Below are positions 28,131 through 36,653 of a DNA stretch of 38,484 bases, piece by piece. Made by a program: the position numbers and the translations under genes. Source of the DNA: Candidatus Woesearchaeota archaeon (GTDB lineage Archaea > Nanobdellota > Nanobdellia > Woesearchaeales > GW2011-AR9); assembly GCA_016214025.1 (NCBI GenBank), contig JACRPH010000010.1, positions 1 through 38,484 of the forward strand. Reading direction: 5' to 3'. Below the pieces are notes generated by a model. That model did not search any database. It was not told the DNA's origin and was given only the letters and a program-made list of their open reading frames with translations. Numbering within the stretch: the first letter of the stretch is position 1; each line of letters begins with the position of its first letter.

Positions 28131-29297
28131 TCACTCCATCTGCTTTTCTAATAGCCTGATTATTCGGTTAATAGACCTTTCCCAGGAGAAGGAGTAAGTA
28201 ATGGTCTTGCGGGCATTCTGCCCCAGAAATTCCCGCTTGCCCTTATCTCGTATCAGCTGGTCAATCTTAACTGTAAGCATTCCAGGACTATTGCGGGCGA
28301 AGAACAGTCCATTATGGTCTTTAACGATATAACTTTTGATATATCCTACTTTAGTAGCTATCACCGGCAATCCGGTAGACATCGCTTCTAAAGTCGCTAG
28401 GGAAGTGGTTTCAGTCAAGCTGGGCATTACAAATAAATCCATCGCCTGCAGATATTCTTCTACGTTATTAACAAAGCCGGTAACATGGCAGTTGCGGATT
28501 TCTTTGAATTGAGCCACCTGCTTTTCCGGCCCATCGCCTACAATCAGCAGGAACACATTGCGGCGGCGTTTCAGCCGGTTGAATGCTTCCAACAGCACGC
28601 TTACATTCTTCTCTTTAGATACTCTGCCGACGTAACCGATAACAAATTTATCCGGCTCTAGGCCTAACTTCATCTTGGCCATGCGTTTGTCTTTAGTGGG
28701 AGAAAATTTCTCAATATCCACTCCCAGGCGTGCTACGCTTATGGGTGAAGTAACCCCATACTCTTCCAACTGCTGCTTCAGCCCATGATATGGCACTAAA
28801 ACTTCATCACAGCGATTATACAAGAAAATAGATACTTTTTTTAGCAGCCAGGCAAGAATTTTCTTAAACGGCTTAGGGAAATATTTGTCCAGCAGTTCCC
28901 ATACGATTATGTGCACGTAGAACACCGTCTTTTTATCATATTTATGCCCATAATACATCCCCAGCAATCCGGCTAGTCCCGGCCCCTGCACAAATACTAA
29001 ATCATTATCTTTTATTTGTTCTTTGATTTTTCTCACGTTAGTTAGTGATGGCTGGATAGAATAATAACTGGACAATTTTAATCTATTGGAAAGGTCCAAG
29101 TAGGTGATGTGGTGTCCCTGTTCTACTCCAAAATTAGGGACTAATAATGAAGTTCTGAACTTTGCATGGGTTCTTTTCGTAAATTCCTCCATGAATTTTA
29201 AGGTGCCGTCAACCTGAGGATAGAACGTATCGGCAATTAATAGCAGCTTAGGTTTGGCGCGATGGTACACTGCGGTGGTGTTGGTGGCTGGCGTCAT
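28131..29297 (-). CDS. Glycosyltransferase family 4 protein
   Basis: ARLGVDIEKFSPT, VIGYVGRVSKEKNVSVLLEAF, MPSLTETTSLATLEAMSTGLPVIATKVG. Confidence 0.92.
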   Translation of the reverse strand: MTPATNTTAVYHRAKPKLLLIADTFYPQVDGTLKFMEEFTKRTHAKFRTSLLVPNFGVEQGHHITYLDLSNRLKLSSYYSIQPSLTNVRKIKEQIKDNDLVFVQGPGLAGLLGMYYGHKYDKKTVFYVHIIVWELLDKYFPKPFKKILAWLLKKVSIFLYNRCDEVLVPYHGLKQQLEEYGVTSPISVARLGVDIEKFSPTKDKRMAKMKLGLEPDKFVIGYVGRVSKEKNVSVLLEAFNRLKRRRNVFLLIVGDGPEKQVAQFKEIRNCHVTGFVNNVEEYLQAMDLFVMPSLTETTSLATLEAMSTGLPVIATKVGYIKSYIVKDHNGLFFARNSPGMLTVKIDQLIRDKGKREFLGQNARKTITYSFSWERSINRIIRLLEKQME

Positions 29298-29302
29298 CTT
29301 TT

Positions 29303-29986
29303 TTATCGTATCCTGAAAAACTGTTCTCCAAACTTTTTTCTTATTTTTATCCCGTCTTTTACGGCGCGGAATAATAACAATAATACCGGATAGATTATAT
29401 GAAACTTCTGGCTGTGAAAGGCTTTAATTGCATTCAGCTTGGAAGAAAAAGTAGAGGTGATATCTATATACAACGAAGGGTATTTGGTATGGAAATTTAC
29501 CGGATTCCATACTGGATAAGTATACACTTCCGGGCGATGCTTAGAGGGCAGTTTGCTCCACAATTCTAAGGTTATTTTATGCACTGCGTTGTGATCCGGA
29601 TGAAGGTCTTCTTCGCAGTGGGTGAACAGCTTGGTAGGCTGCTCTTTTTCTAAGAGAGCTAACAATTCTTGCCCGATATTCTTGCTCTTATATCCCTCTT
29701 CAAATTTTACCTCCTCCAAGTCAAAGAAAACAATTTCGCAGTCCACTACCTCCCCGGCATGAAAAGCTTCCCGGGAACGCATCTTCTGGATGACTTCTTC
29801 TTTCAGCCAGGGATGAGACTTTTCGCCGTAAGAAAAGATGACTATGATAACTTTTTTTCCTTCCTGGGCATATTTAGCGAGAGTTCCTCCCGCTCCGATA
29901 ACCCAATCATCGGAATGCGAGCTAAAGGCGATGATAACTTCTCTTTTATTCCGGGTAAGCTCTTTGATGATGTTTTTGGAGGCCAT
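29303..29986 (-). CDS. PIG-L/LmbE-family deacetylase
   Basis: IIAFSSHSDDWVIGAGGTLAKYA and FTHCEEDLHPDHNAVHKI. Confidence 0.88.
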   Translation of the reverse strand: MASKNIIKELTRNKREVIIAFSSHSDDWVIGAGGTLAKYAQEGKKVIIVIFSYGEKSHPWLKEEVIQKMRSREAFHAGEVVDCEIVFFDLEEVKFEEGYKSKNIGQELLALLEKEQPTKLFTHCEEDLHPDHNAVHKITLELWSKLPSKHRPEVYTYPVWNPVNFHTKYPSLYIDITSTFSSKLNAIKAFHSQKFHIIYPVLLLLFRAVKDGIKIRKKFGEQFFRIR

Positions 29987-30014
29987 TTTGTTATGTTATT
30001 GTTTTTGTATTCTA

Positions 30015-30437
30015 TTACTCTTTTTGTTGAATTTCCCAATATCCGCCTTTCTTTGGGCTTCCTTTAAATTCTATTCTGCTTTCATCTTTAAGTTGTTTAA
30101 TCCAGCGTTCAATGGTTCGAGTAGTAACTCCAAAAGCGCCCGCACATTGAGCTGCTTTTTGCCCCGGATGAGATTTGATATGTTCAAAGAGAGCTTCTAC
30201 TCCGACATTTACTCCGACATTTACTCCGACATTTACTCCGACATTTACTCCCTCACTTTTTTCCATAGCAGTTTTATCAAAAAAGAACTCAATTCGGTAA
30301 TAGTCCAAACCTGTGAAAACAACTGGTGCTTTTGAATAATAAGATTTCCACCCTTTAAAGATTGCCACTTCATTTCCTTTACGATTAGTATAATCACGAT
30401 GGCATAACGAATTAACTAATGCTTCTGTTTTTATCAT
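30015..30437 (-). CDS. C-terminal portion of an AlbA_2/Schlafen-type transcriptional regulator (N-terminally truncated)
   Basis: EALVNSLCHRDYTNRKGNEVAIF (post-AlbA conserved segment), GVNV repeat linker, HTH FGVTTRTIERWIKQLKDESRIEFKGSPKKGGYW. Confidence 0.7.
   Translation of the reverse strand: MIKTEALVNSLCHRDYTNRKGNEVAIFKGWKSYYSKAPVVFTGLDYYRIEFFFDKTAMEKSEGVNVGVNVGVNVGVNVGVEALFEHIKSHPGQKAAQCAGAFGVTTRTIERWIKQLKDESRIEFKGSPKKGGYWEIQQKE
30199..30246. repeat. Four perfect tandem copies of a 12-bp unit (actccgacattt)
   Basis: Direct reading; encodes (GVNV)n on the minus strand. Confidence 0.95.
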
Positions 30438-30528
30438 GGGTAGCCTCTTTTAAGCAGAGAAAACAGTTGGGATTTAAGTAGGTTGCGGTTGGAAAAAATT
30501 AAAGAACACTGAAAGATATCCAGGCATC

Positions 30529-31428
30529 TTATTTTAATATTAGAGCCGGATTATTCTGTTTCAGCAAACCGTAAAGGTATTTCAATGCGCCGGTGGAAAT
30601 AGTTCTCCGGTTTATCCTCATAGTTATACCAGTTCTTTCCTCGTCGTACTCTTTCATCATTCCACGAATCTCTCTATTGCCGGTCTGCTGTACATAATTC
30701 AATACTTTTTCCGGGGAGAATAATTCTTTCAGGGTGGGCAAATTATGGCAAGTGTCTTCCTGGGTGAGTCCACCAGTTAATCTCTCCGTCTTCGCTTCAA
30801 ATAATACTGGGGAGCCACTTTGGGCTTCTATCGTTGCCAGATATTCTTTGAACTGGACTCCATTAGCCAGGAAGTAGGAGAAAAACCCCAAGTCAGGAAT
30901 ATACATAAATTCTCGAGAGCAGTGGTGTAGCGCGGTGATAGACTTCCGTCCGGCTTCCAGTTCAAGCTCCAATGAGGCTAACATCGAATGGTTGAGGTGG
31001 GGATTGTAAGCATCAAGTCCATCTTTAGGCAGAAGTTCTTTGAGATCGGTTCCTTCCAGCAATGCTCCCAACGCGGGAGATGTCAACTTTAACGCAGAAA
31101 TATACTCTTCTGATTTAAGTGGTTTTACAGTTATTATTAATCCGTCCTCCCCATTACCACCTTGCTCAAGCTTAAACCGCATAAATCCAGCGTAAGGAAG
31201 AACAGGTTCAAGATCAAAACGAGGAGCCAGGATGGAAAGATTAGCTTTCAGGTATTGGTGCATTTGCGTTAAGTAATTGGTAAAAACATCCTGCAGTGAA
31301 ATAGGTTCTTTGATTCCAGCAGGAGCAGTAGAACTAATTGCAGCACCGCTTACTGCTGTCTCTAGTGTATCCGGCTTCGCTCCGGTATCAGTAAAAGTTA
31401 CGTCCTCGCCTTCAATTACTTCTGGCAT
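30529..31428 (-). CDS. Hypothetical protein carrying conserved N-terminal leader (protein B)
   Basis: ORF 299 aa; leader MPEVIEGEDVTFTDTGAKPDTLETAVSGA shared with 35681..36352. Confidence 0.85.
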   Translation of the reverse strand: MPEVIEGEDVTFTDTGAKPDTLETAVSGAAISSTAPAGIKEPISLQDVFTNYLTQMHQYLKANLSILAPRFDLEPVLPYAGFMRFKLEQGGNGEDGLIITVKPLKSEEYISALKLTSPALGALLEGTDLKELLPKDGLDAYNPHLNHSMLASLELELEAGRKSITALHHCSREFMYIPDLGFFSYFLANGVQFKEYLATIEAQSGSPVLFEAKTERLTGGLTQEDTCHNLPTLKELFSPEKVLNYVQQTGNREIRGMMKEYDEERTGITMRINRRTISTGALKYLYGLLKQNNPALILK

Positions 31429-31451
31429 GTTGGTTTTTCCCTCTCATCATT

Positions 31452-33701
31452 TTACATCATTTCGCTAAACTTCTTTCTATCGGTATATTCTATCAGCACT
31501 TCTAATGCCTGCGACTGAATTTGCTGGATAGTAACCCCCATATGGCATTTTACGTTTGGCCGTTGAGATTCTAATTGCTTTATCCATCCTCCGAAGCTGC
31601 TGCTGGAGCCGACTTCAAAGTAGATGAAGCTGGTGTCGGGGTCTCGGGTAGCTTGCTCAATCTCATTGTACGTGCCCTGAGCAGAACTTGATTCTAAGCC
31701 GCCGTCAGTTACCCATACATGCACCGTTTTTCCGGGCTTGAGCAAGGGTTTTATCTGTTTGAATGTATCCGAACTGTAAACCGTTCCTCCGCCTTGGAAG
31801 CCGGTAAGCACCTGCTTAGTACTGTTGTTAGGAGTGGCATACAGATGTTTTAACTCCGAAGGCTGGCTTAATATAGTTCCGTTGCTGAAATTAGCCGCGA
31901 GGATATTGACGTCTTTGCTCATTTCCACTGCCGGCTTCATCAGCGCTTTAAGCATTCCATAACAGACGTGCATTAAAGTGTCGTAAGGAGAGCCTTTTCC
32001 TACATAATTAGCCCCACCCATACTTATAGATGAATCTACATGAAATACTATATTAGCTGGCAAGTCAATACCCGTCGGGTCAAAACGAAAATCTTTCAAT
32101 TCAGTTTCTTTCCATTCATATATATCATATTTCCATTCATAGTCAGAGATTTGAAATAACTGAGTGATGCCGGTTTCCTGCTGGAAGCGGAGAATACGGT
32201 CCAAATCCAAGTTTATCATCTCTTCCGGCTTAAGATGATAACTTGCCACTAGCACGGGAAGTTTGATGTTTCCCAATTCTACGCTTACTGCTTCCTGGTT
32301 GGGCGAGCGTACCGGAATCTCTTTGACATTACGTTTGTAATATTCATCCCGAGCCAGGTTGGACAGCTTTTTTTCTTTTTGTGAAGTCCCTCCCGGTCCG
32401 CCAGTTGAGCCGCCCGGATTATTAGCTACATTAGATAATAATTGATTAGCTGCATTCTGTCCCAGCACATCAGCAAGATTGGTCAACGCCTGCTCGGTAT
32501 TTCCACCGCTTTGAGCAGGAGAAGAAGCCTGGTCGCCTGGCTTGCCACCTGGTTGGGGTTGCCCACTGCCGGGTTGGCCTGCTCCCTGGCCACTTCCTTG
32601 CCCGCTTCCTTCTCCGCTTTCTCCAATATGAGTGCCATGCCTTTTTTCTTCTTTCTGTAATGAGATGTAAGGGGCAAGCGGCTGGATGAACCCTTCAATA
32701 GCTCCATAACGAGTGTTTTTGTCTAGCAGCAGCGGAATTATCTGATGAATTAATTTCTCATGAAGCTGGTCGCCTTCAGGTGTGGCATATTTCTGGTAAA
32801 AATTATCTATGTCTCTTTCAAACTCGCTTTTATTGAGCCCGGCAAATTTCAGCTGATCCGGTGTAAGTTCTTTGAGCAGGCTTTTCAACGCTGAAGTTAT
32901 TACTTCCTGCTCTTTTCCGCGCATTTTTTGGTGAAGCTGGTTTTTAAAATAGTCAAATACTGCTCCCCGCGTTTCTTTCTTTTGGCAGAATAATAAAGCA
33001 TAAATCCCCCGGGTTAAGGGATAATATAAAGAATCGTGCTCTTCTTTCTTTAACTCTCCTTCTACTACATCAAATACGGTAATAACTCCATCGGGAAGCT
33101 CAGGAGCTTGCGGCAATTCTAAATTTTGGGCTTGGAGTGCTGGTTTTAATCTCTGTTCCAAGCGGTTATGATAATGCGAGAGATAAAAGAAGCTTCCATC
33201 ATCTAATAAGTCCCACGCAGAATTGCGGGAGTGACCCACTTTGTTTAAAATGTCTGCATCCGGTGCTGATGGAGTAACTTTCTTAATCCCATCATGCAGC
33301 GCTTTGTCTACCAGCTTTTCATCGTCTTTGCTGTCGGGGCAGTAAATGTGATGCAATACTTCATGGAAATACAGATAAGTGAAATTATCATGATGCAATC
33401 TTCTTACAAATTCTTCCGCGTCAAAGCTGGGTAATCCGTATGCTTGGGAGAATAGGGCTTTAACTTTCCCGTTAAAGGCTTTGTCTACCAAGTCCGGCTT
33501 GAATACATCCATGTGCACTTCATGGCGGCCTTCCGCGTCTCGTTCTGGTTTGGTGTAGAACTGCCAGTGGCGCTGAGCCTTAGGGTCGGGCTTGGCGCGG
33601 ATAACAGTTGTGTCTGAGAATAAAGGGAATTCAGTCTGGATTACTTGCCTCCAAGTAGTTTCTGCTTGTACCAGTTTCTCTACAACGTGTTCAAGAGCCA
33701 T
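31452..33701 (-). CDS. DUF2201/VWA-like protein with N-terminal HExxH motif and MIDAS-type VWA domain
   Basis: LYFHEVLHHIYCPDSKDDEKLVDKAL, Gly/Gln/Pro-rich linker, NIVFHVDSSISMGG (DxSxS), VHVWVTDGG. Confidence 0.85.
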   Translation of the reverse strand: MALEHVVEKLVQAETTWRQVIQTEFPLFSDTTVIRAKPDPKAQRHWQFYTKPERDAEGRHEVHMDVFKPDLVDKAFNGKVKALFSQAYGLPSFDAEEFVRRLHHDNFTYLYFHEVLHHIYCPDSKDDEKLVDKALHDGIKKVTPSAPDADILNKVGHSRNSAWDLLDDGSFFYLSHYHNRLEQRLKPALQAQNLELPQAPELPDGVITVFDVVEGELKKEEHDSLYYPLTRGIYALLFCQKKETRGAVFDYFKNQLHQKMRGKEQEVITSALKSLLKELTPDQLKFAGLNKSEFERDIDNFYQKYATPEGDQLHEKLIHQIIPLLLDKNTRYGAIEGFIQPLAPYISLQKEEKRHGTHIGESGEGSGQGSGQGAGQPGSGQPQPGGKPGDQASSPAQSGGNTEQALTNLADVLGQNAANQLLSNVANNPGGSTGGPGGTSQKEKKLSNLARDEYYKRNVKEIPVRSPNQEAVSVELGNIKLPVLVASYHLKPEEMINLDLDRILRFQQETGITQLFQISDYEWKYDIYEWKETELKDFRFDPTGIDLPANIVFHVDSSISMGGANYVGKGSPYDTLMHVCYGMLKALMKPAVEMSKDVNILAANFSNGTILSQPSELKHLYATPNNSTKQVLTGFQGGGTVYSSDTFKQIKPLLKPGKTVHVWVTDGGLESSSAQGTYNEIEQATRDPDTSFIYFEVGSSSSFGGWIKQLESQRPNVKCHMGVTIQQIQSQALEVLIEYTDRKKFSEMM

Positions 33702-33730
33702 GTTAAATGATGTGATTAATATTTATTCTG

Positions 33731-33860
33731 TATGTGCATAGCATCTTCAAAATCCTCGCTGGTGTAATCGCAAGAGCGACATCCCCGTAGGGGGCAAGTC
33801 CCCCTGTCGCTCTCGAAAGTGTAATCGAATGGATTTTGACCTTATGATGCTATGCACATA
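33731..33860. repeat. 130-bp nested imperfect inverted repeat between the MoxR and VWA genes
   Basis: tatgtgcatagcat/atgctatgcacata ends; central gagcgaca/tgtcgctc with ggggg/ccccc core. Confidence 0.85.
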
Positions 33861-33879
33861 ACTTTTAATTGTTATACAT

Positions 33880-35619
33880 TTACTCCACTGCCAATACTCT
33901 GGGCAGCCGCTGTAAGTAGATGTCATCAATTGTTCCTCTCATTCTTACTTCGCGGTAAAACCCTTTTAGGGTGGACAGCTCACTTTTTGCCGTTAACTTT
34001 TGCTCCAGCTCCGTTTTATACTGGTCGGCAAATCCGGCTAAAGTGGCTAAATCAGCAATGTATCGGGCTAAAAGAGGCTTTCTAATTTCATCTCCAACAC
34101 TCTGCCGTTTGAGGAGGGCTACACTGGTGGCCAAGTCTTCGACGAACGTTGCTACCTTATCCTTTTTTGCTTTACCCGTTTCCTGAAGGGCATGGGTTAA
34201 AGCGAGAGCATAGATGGATAGATTAGGATTGTCCGGAGTAAACTTATTTTCCTCAGTGGAACCTTCCAGCCCCAACTTTCTCTTCCAGGTGTATCCAATC
34301 TTTTCCGCGAAGCCTTCTACGGACTTAGGAAGAGCAGCATAAGCTTGTACCGGGGTTGGGGAATCTAACGCTTGTTTGTGTTTTCTGATGGTAGAAACCG
34401 CATCAGCTAGTTTTCTTACTTTAGTGATATCTCTGGTGATCACTTCTTCTTCAAATGATTGCACTATCTCTCTTACTTTTTCCAGAATATTAGCTGTGGG
34501 CGTCAAAGCCTGCGGATATTCAAAGTCCACGTTGTATGCTCTGAGGGCTTCTTTCCATTGTTGTGATAATCCCCGTTCCTGCTCGTACACTTTTTCTAAG
34601 TCAGGAGAAGTTAATAATAACATCCCATCCAAAAATTCTACGGCCGAACGGATATTGGCCTGCTCGGTCTTTTTTGGATTGGTAGTGAAAGCATATACGT
34701 TGAGCCAATCTGCATTAACATTGGTAAGCTTGTCTGGCGAGACTCCGGCATATTGGGCCAGTAATGAAGTGTATCGGTCCATGAACTTTTTATGCTGCCC
34801 ATTACCGCTGCTTAGGAATACCACGGAAGCACCGATGCTGCCCATAGGGTTAGGAACGTTTAAAGTTAGGTTGCGATTGGACATGGCCGCATCATTTCGG
34901 GTGGTTTTATTGTACTTGGCATCAGTAGTAGCGGGCGGGTTTTGTGCTGATACTACCTGTACGCCTTTGCGGCTTTCCCGGTCTAAAGTCCATGCTCCGT
35001 TGGTGTAATGAGGTACGGGAAGCCCTAATTCGCCGCGTTCTCCGGTGGAGAGAGCTATCTGACCATCCTGGATTTGCAGTACTTGGTTAGAATCCCCGCG
35101 ATTAACTTCGTCGATGAATAATAAGGCAATTCTTTCCAGCTCATCTTTTCTTAGAAATATCTTAACCACGCCGTTTTCGATTCTTCCTTCTACATACGGC
35201 TGCTGCACATTAGACATGGTTTGGTTTAATCTTAATACCCGGTAATTTTCGGGAGCGAATAAGGTCTTGCCCAGTTTTTCAGTGGTGAAAGTTTTTCCAA
35301 TTCCAGTTTTTCCCTCCCACAACAATGGCATCTTCTCGCGGAAAGTGGCGGCTAACAGCATATCCAGCATGCTTACATCTAAAGCTTGGGCATTGGGAAT
35401 AGCGGCTCTGCCTTCTAAGCTTTGAAATTGCAGATGGTGCGAAGTTTCGTCATAGAGCAAGCGGTATAGCGGAGTGGGCATGCATTCTTCGCTCATCACG
35501 GAGCGGGCTGCCTGCACTAACGCCAGCATACTGGCAGTGTGAATTTTATTTTCTATCTGCTCGTCGGTTACGCCTTTACGTTTAAGTTCAGCGGTAATGG
35601 TTTCTAAGGTTGGTATCAT
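33880..35619 (-). CDS. MoxR-like AAA ATPase
   Basis: Walker A LLWEGKTGIGKTFTTEKLG, Walker B IALLFIDEVNRGD, sensor VQVVSAQNPP. Confidence 0.88.
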   Translation of the reverse strand: MIPTLETITAELKRKGVTDEQIENKIHTASMLALVQAARSVMSEECMPTPLYRLLYDETSHHLQFQSLEGRAAIPNAQALDVSMLDMLLAATFREKMPLLWEGKTGIGKTFTTEKLGKTLFAPENYRVLRLNQTMSNVQQPYVEGRIENGVVKIFLRKDELERIALLFIDEVNRGDSNQVLQIQDGQIALSTGERGELGLPVPHYTNGAWTLDRESRKGVQVVSAQNPPATTDAKYNKTTRNDAAMSNRNLTLNVPNPMGSIGASVVFLSSGNGQHKKFMDRYTSLLAQYAGVSPDKLTNVNADWLNVYAFTTNPKKTEQANIRSAVEFLDGMLLLTSPDLEKVYEQERGLSQQWKEALRAYNVDFEYPQALTPTANILEKVREIVQSFEEEVITRDITKVRKLADAVSTIRKHKQALDSPTPVQAYAALPKSVEGFAEKIGYTWKRKLGLEGSTEENKFTPDNPNLSIYALALTHALQETGKAKKDKVATFVEDLATSVALLKRQSVGDEIRKPLLARYIADLATLAGFADQYKTELEQKLTAKSELSTLKGFYREVRMRGTIDDIYLQRLPRVLAVE

Positions 35620-35680
35620 GGTGGTTTAGTCCTCATTTGTTTTTATTTCAATCGTTTTGGCCATGTGTTATCTATATCTC

Positions 35681-36352
35681 TTAAGTCTTAACCGGAATCC
35701 TCTGCAGTTCCCGCAGGATGGGAATAAGGTTCTTCTCTTTTATCTGCTGGGCGTATTTAACGACGTACCTCCCTAGTTTTTCCTTTTCGTGGTTGGTAGC
35801 GGTAACAATTGCTAGTGCATTAAAATTCACCCCGGCAAAGAGAAGGGTACTCTTACCATCTCCAAGGAAATAATTCGTTGACCGTAGTTGTGATAGCGCT
35901 TGGAGTTCCGGGAATAACGCAGTTACTTCATCAGAAACTTTCCCATTAGTTACTCCTGCTTTTATTGCATCTCCAATATCAGTCTCAGCGATATAATCTC
36001 CGTGGGTGGACTGAAGGCATCTAATCAAACTTTCTGGTGTAAAGTTGCCTAAACTAAAGTGAGCTTTATAATTTGAACTATCTGGTTGATATTTTAGTTG
36101 TAAGAAGTTAACTACAATCTCTTTGTAACAATCTTCAATCGGAGGATGTTTACCTTCATAAAGAGTACTACACAAACTTTTGTATGCCTCCCACACTCTT
36201 TCAGTAGCTCCAGGATTTAAAAGTCCGCCACCCACAATTTTGCTGCCACTTCCGGCACTTCCTTCTGCACCACTCACTGCCTGCTCTAAGCTATCCGGTC
36301 TAGCACCAGTCTCGGTAAACGTTACGTTCTCGTCTTCAATTACTCCTGGCAT
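35681..36352 (-). CDS. Hypothetical protein carrying conserved N-terminal leader (protein A)
   Basis: ORF 223 aa; leader MPGVIEDENVTFTETGARPDSLEQAVSGA shared with 30529..31428. Confidence 0.85.
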   Translation of the reverse strand: MPGVIEDENVTFTETGARPDSLEQAVSGAEGSAGSGSKIVGGGLLNPGATERVWEAYKSLCSTLYEGKHPPIEDCYKEIVVNFLQLKYQPDSSNYKAHFSLGNFTPESLIRCLQSTHGDYIAETDIGDAIKAGVTNGKVSDEVTALFPELQALSQLRSTNYFLGDGKSTLLFAGVNFNALAIVTATNHEKEKLGRYVVKYAQQIKEKNLIPILRELQRIPVKT

Positions 36353-36529
36353 GTTAATTAACCTCCGTTTGATGATGATTTTTTATAGTATTTTATGTTG
36401 AAATAGCCTCCTGTATTTAAAGCTTTTGGTTGTTTTATCACTCTAGGGTAGGAAAGAGCCCCAACCAGCGGTCCCCGCCAAACAACCTGCACCTTTTCCT
36501 GCTGGTAGAAGCTGCTTCTAGTTATACGT

Positions 36530-36566
36530 GCGGAATTTAATATTTGACTTTTTACTAAAATTCCGC
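36530..36566. repeat. Inverted repeat gcggaattt/aaattccgc (19-nt loop)
   Basis: Perfect 9-bp arms. Confidence 0.6.
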
Positions 36567-36570
36567 CCTA

Positions 36571-36625
36571 TATAGCGACGAGAAGATTGAATTCAAATGC
36601 TCAATTATTTAGTACCGTCGCTATA
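36571..36625. repeat. Inverted repeat tatagcgacg/cgtcgctata
   Basis: Perfect 10-bp arms enclosing the palindrome ttgaattcaa. Confidence 0.65.
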
Positions 36626-36643
36626 GGTAGAAGTTACTTATAG
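36625..36643 (+). repeat. Direct repeat flanking ATPase gene, copy 1 (aggtagaagttacttatag)
   Basis: 18/19 identical to 38082-38100. Confidence 0.75.
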
Positions 36644-36653
36644 CAAAAATTGA

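Noticed and set aside
30100-30130. ggttcga motif as a possible tRNA T-loop
   Set aside because: Within the AlbA-type regulator coding sequence and not part of a cloverleaf.
30199-30260. Short tandem repeats as a CRISPR-like array
   Set aside because: Contiguous 12-bp units without spacers and in frame with a coding GVNV linker; it is a coding microsatellite.
34376-35008. 210-aa plus-strand ORF antisense to the MoxR gene
   Set aside because: Shadow ORF of a well-supported AAA ATPase; composition (Ser/Leu rich) typical of antisense readings.
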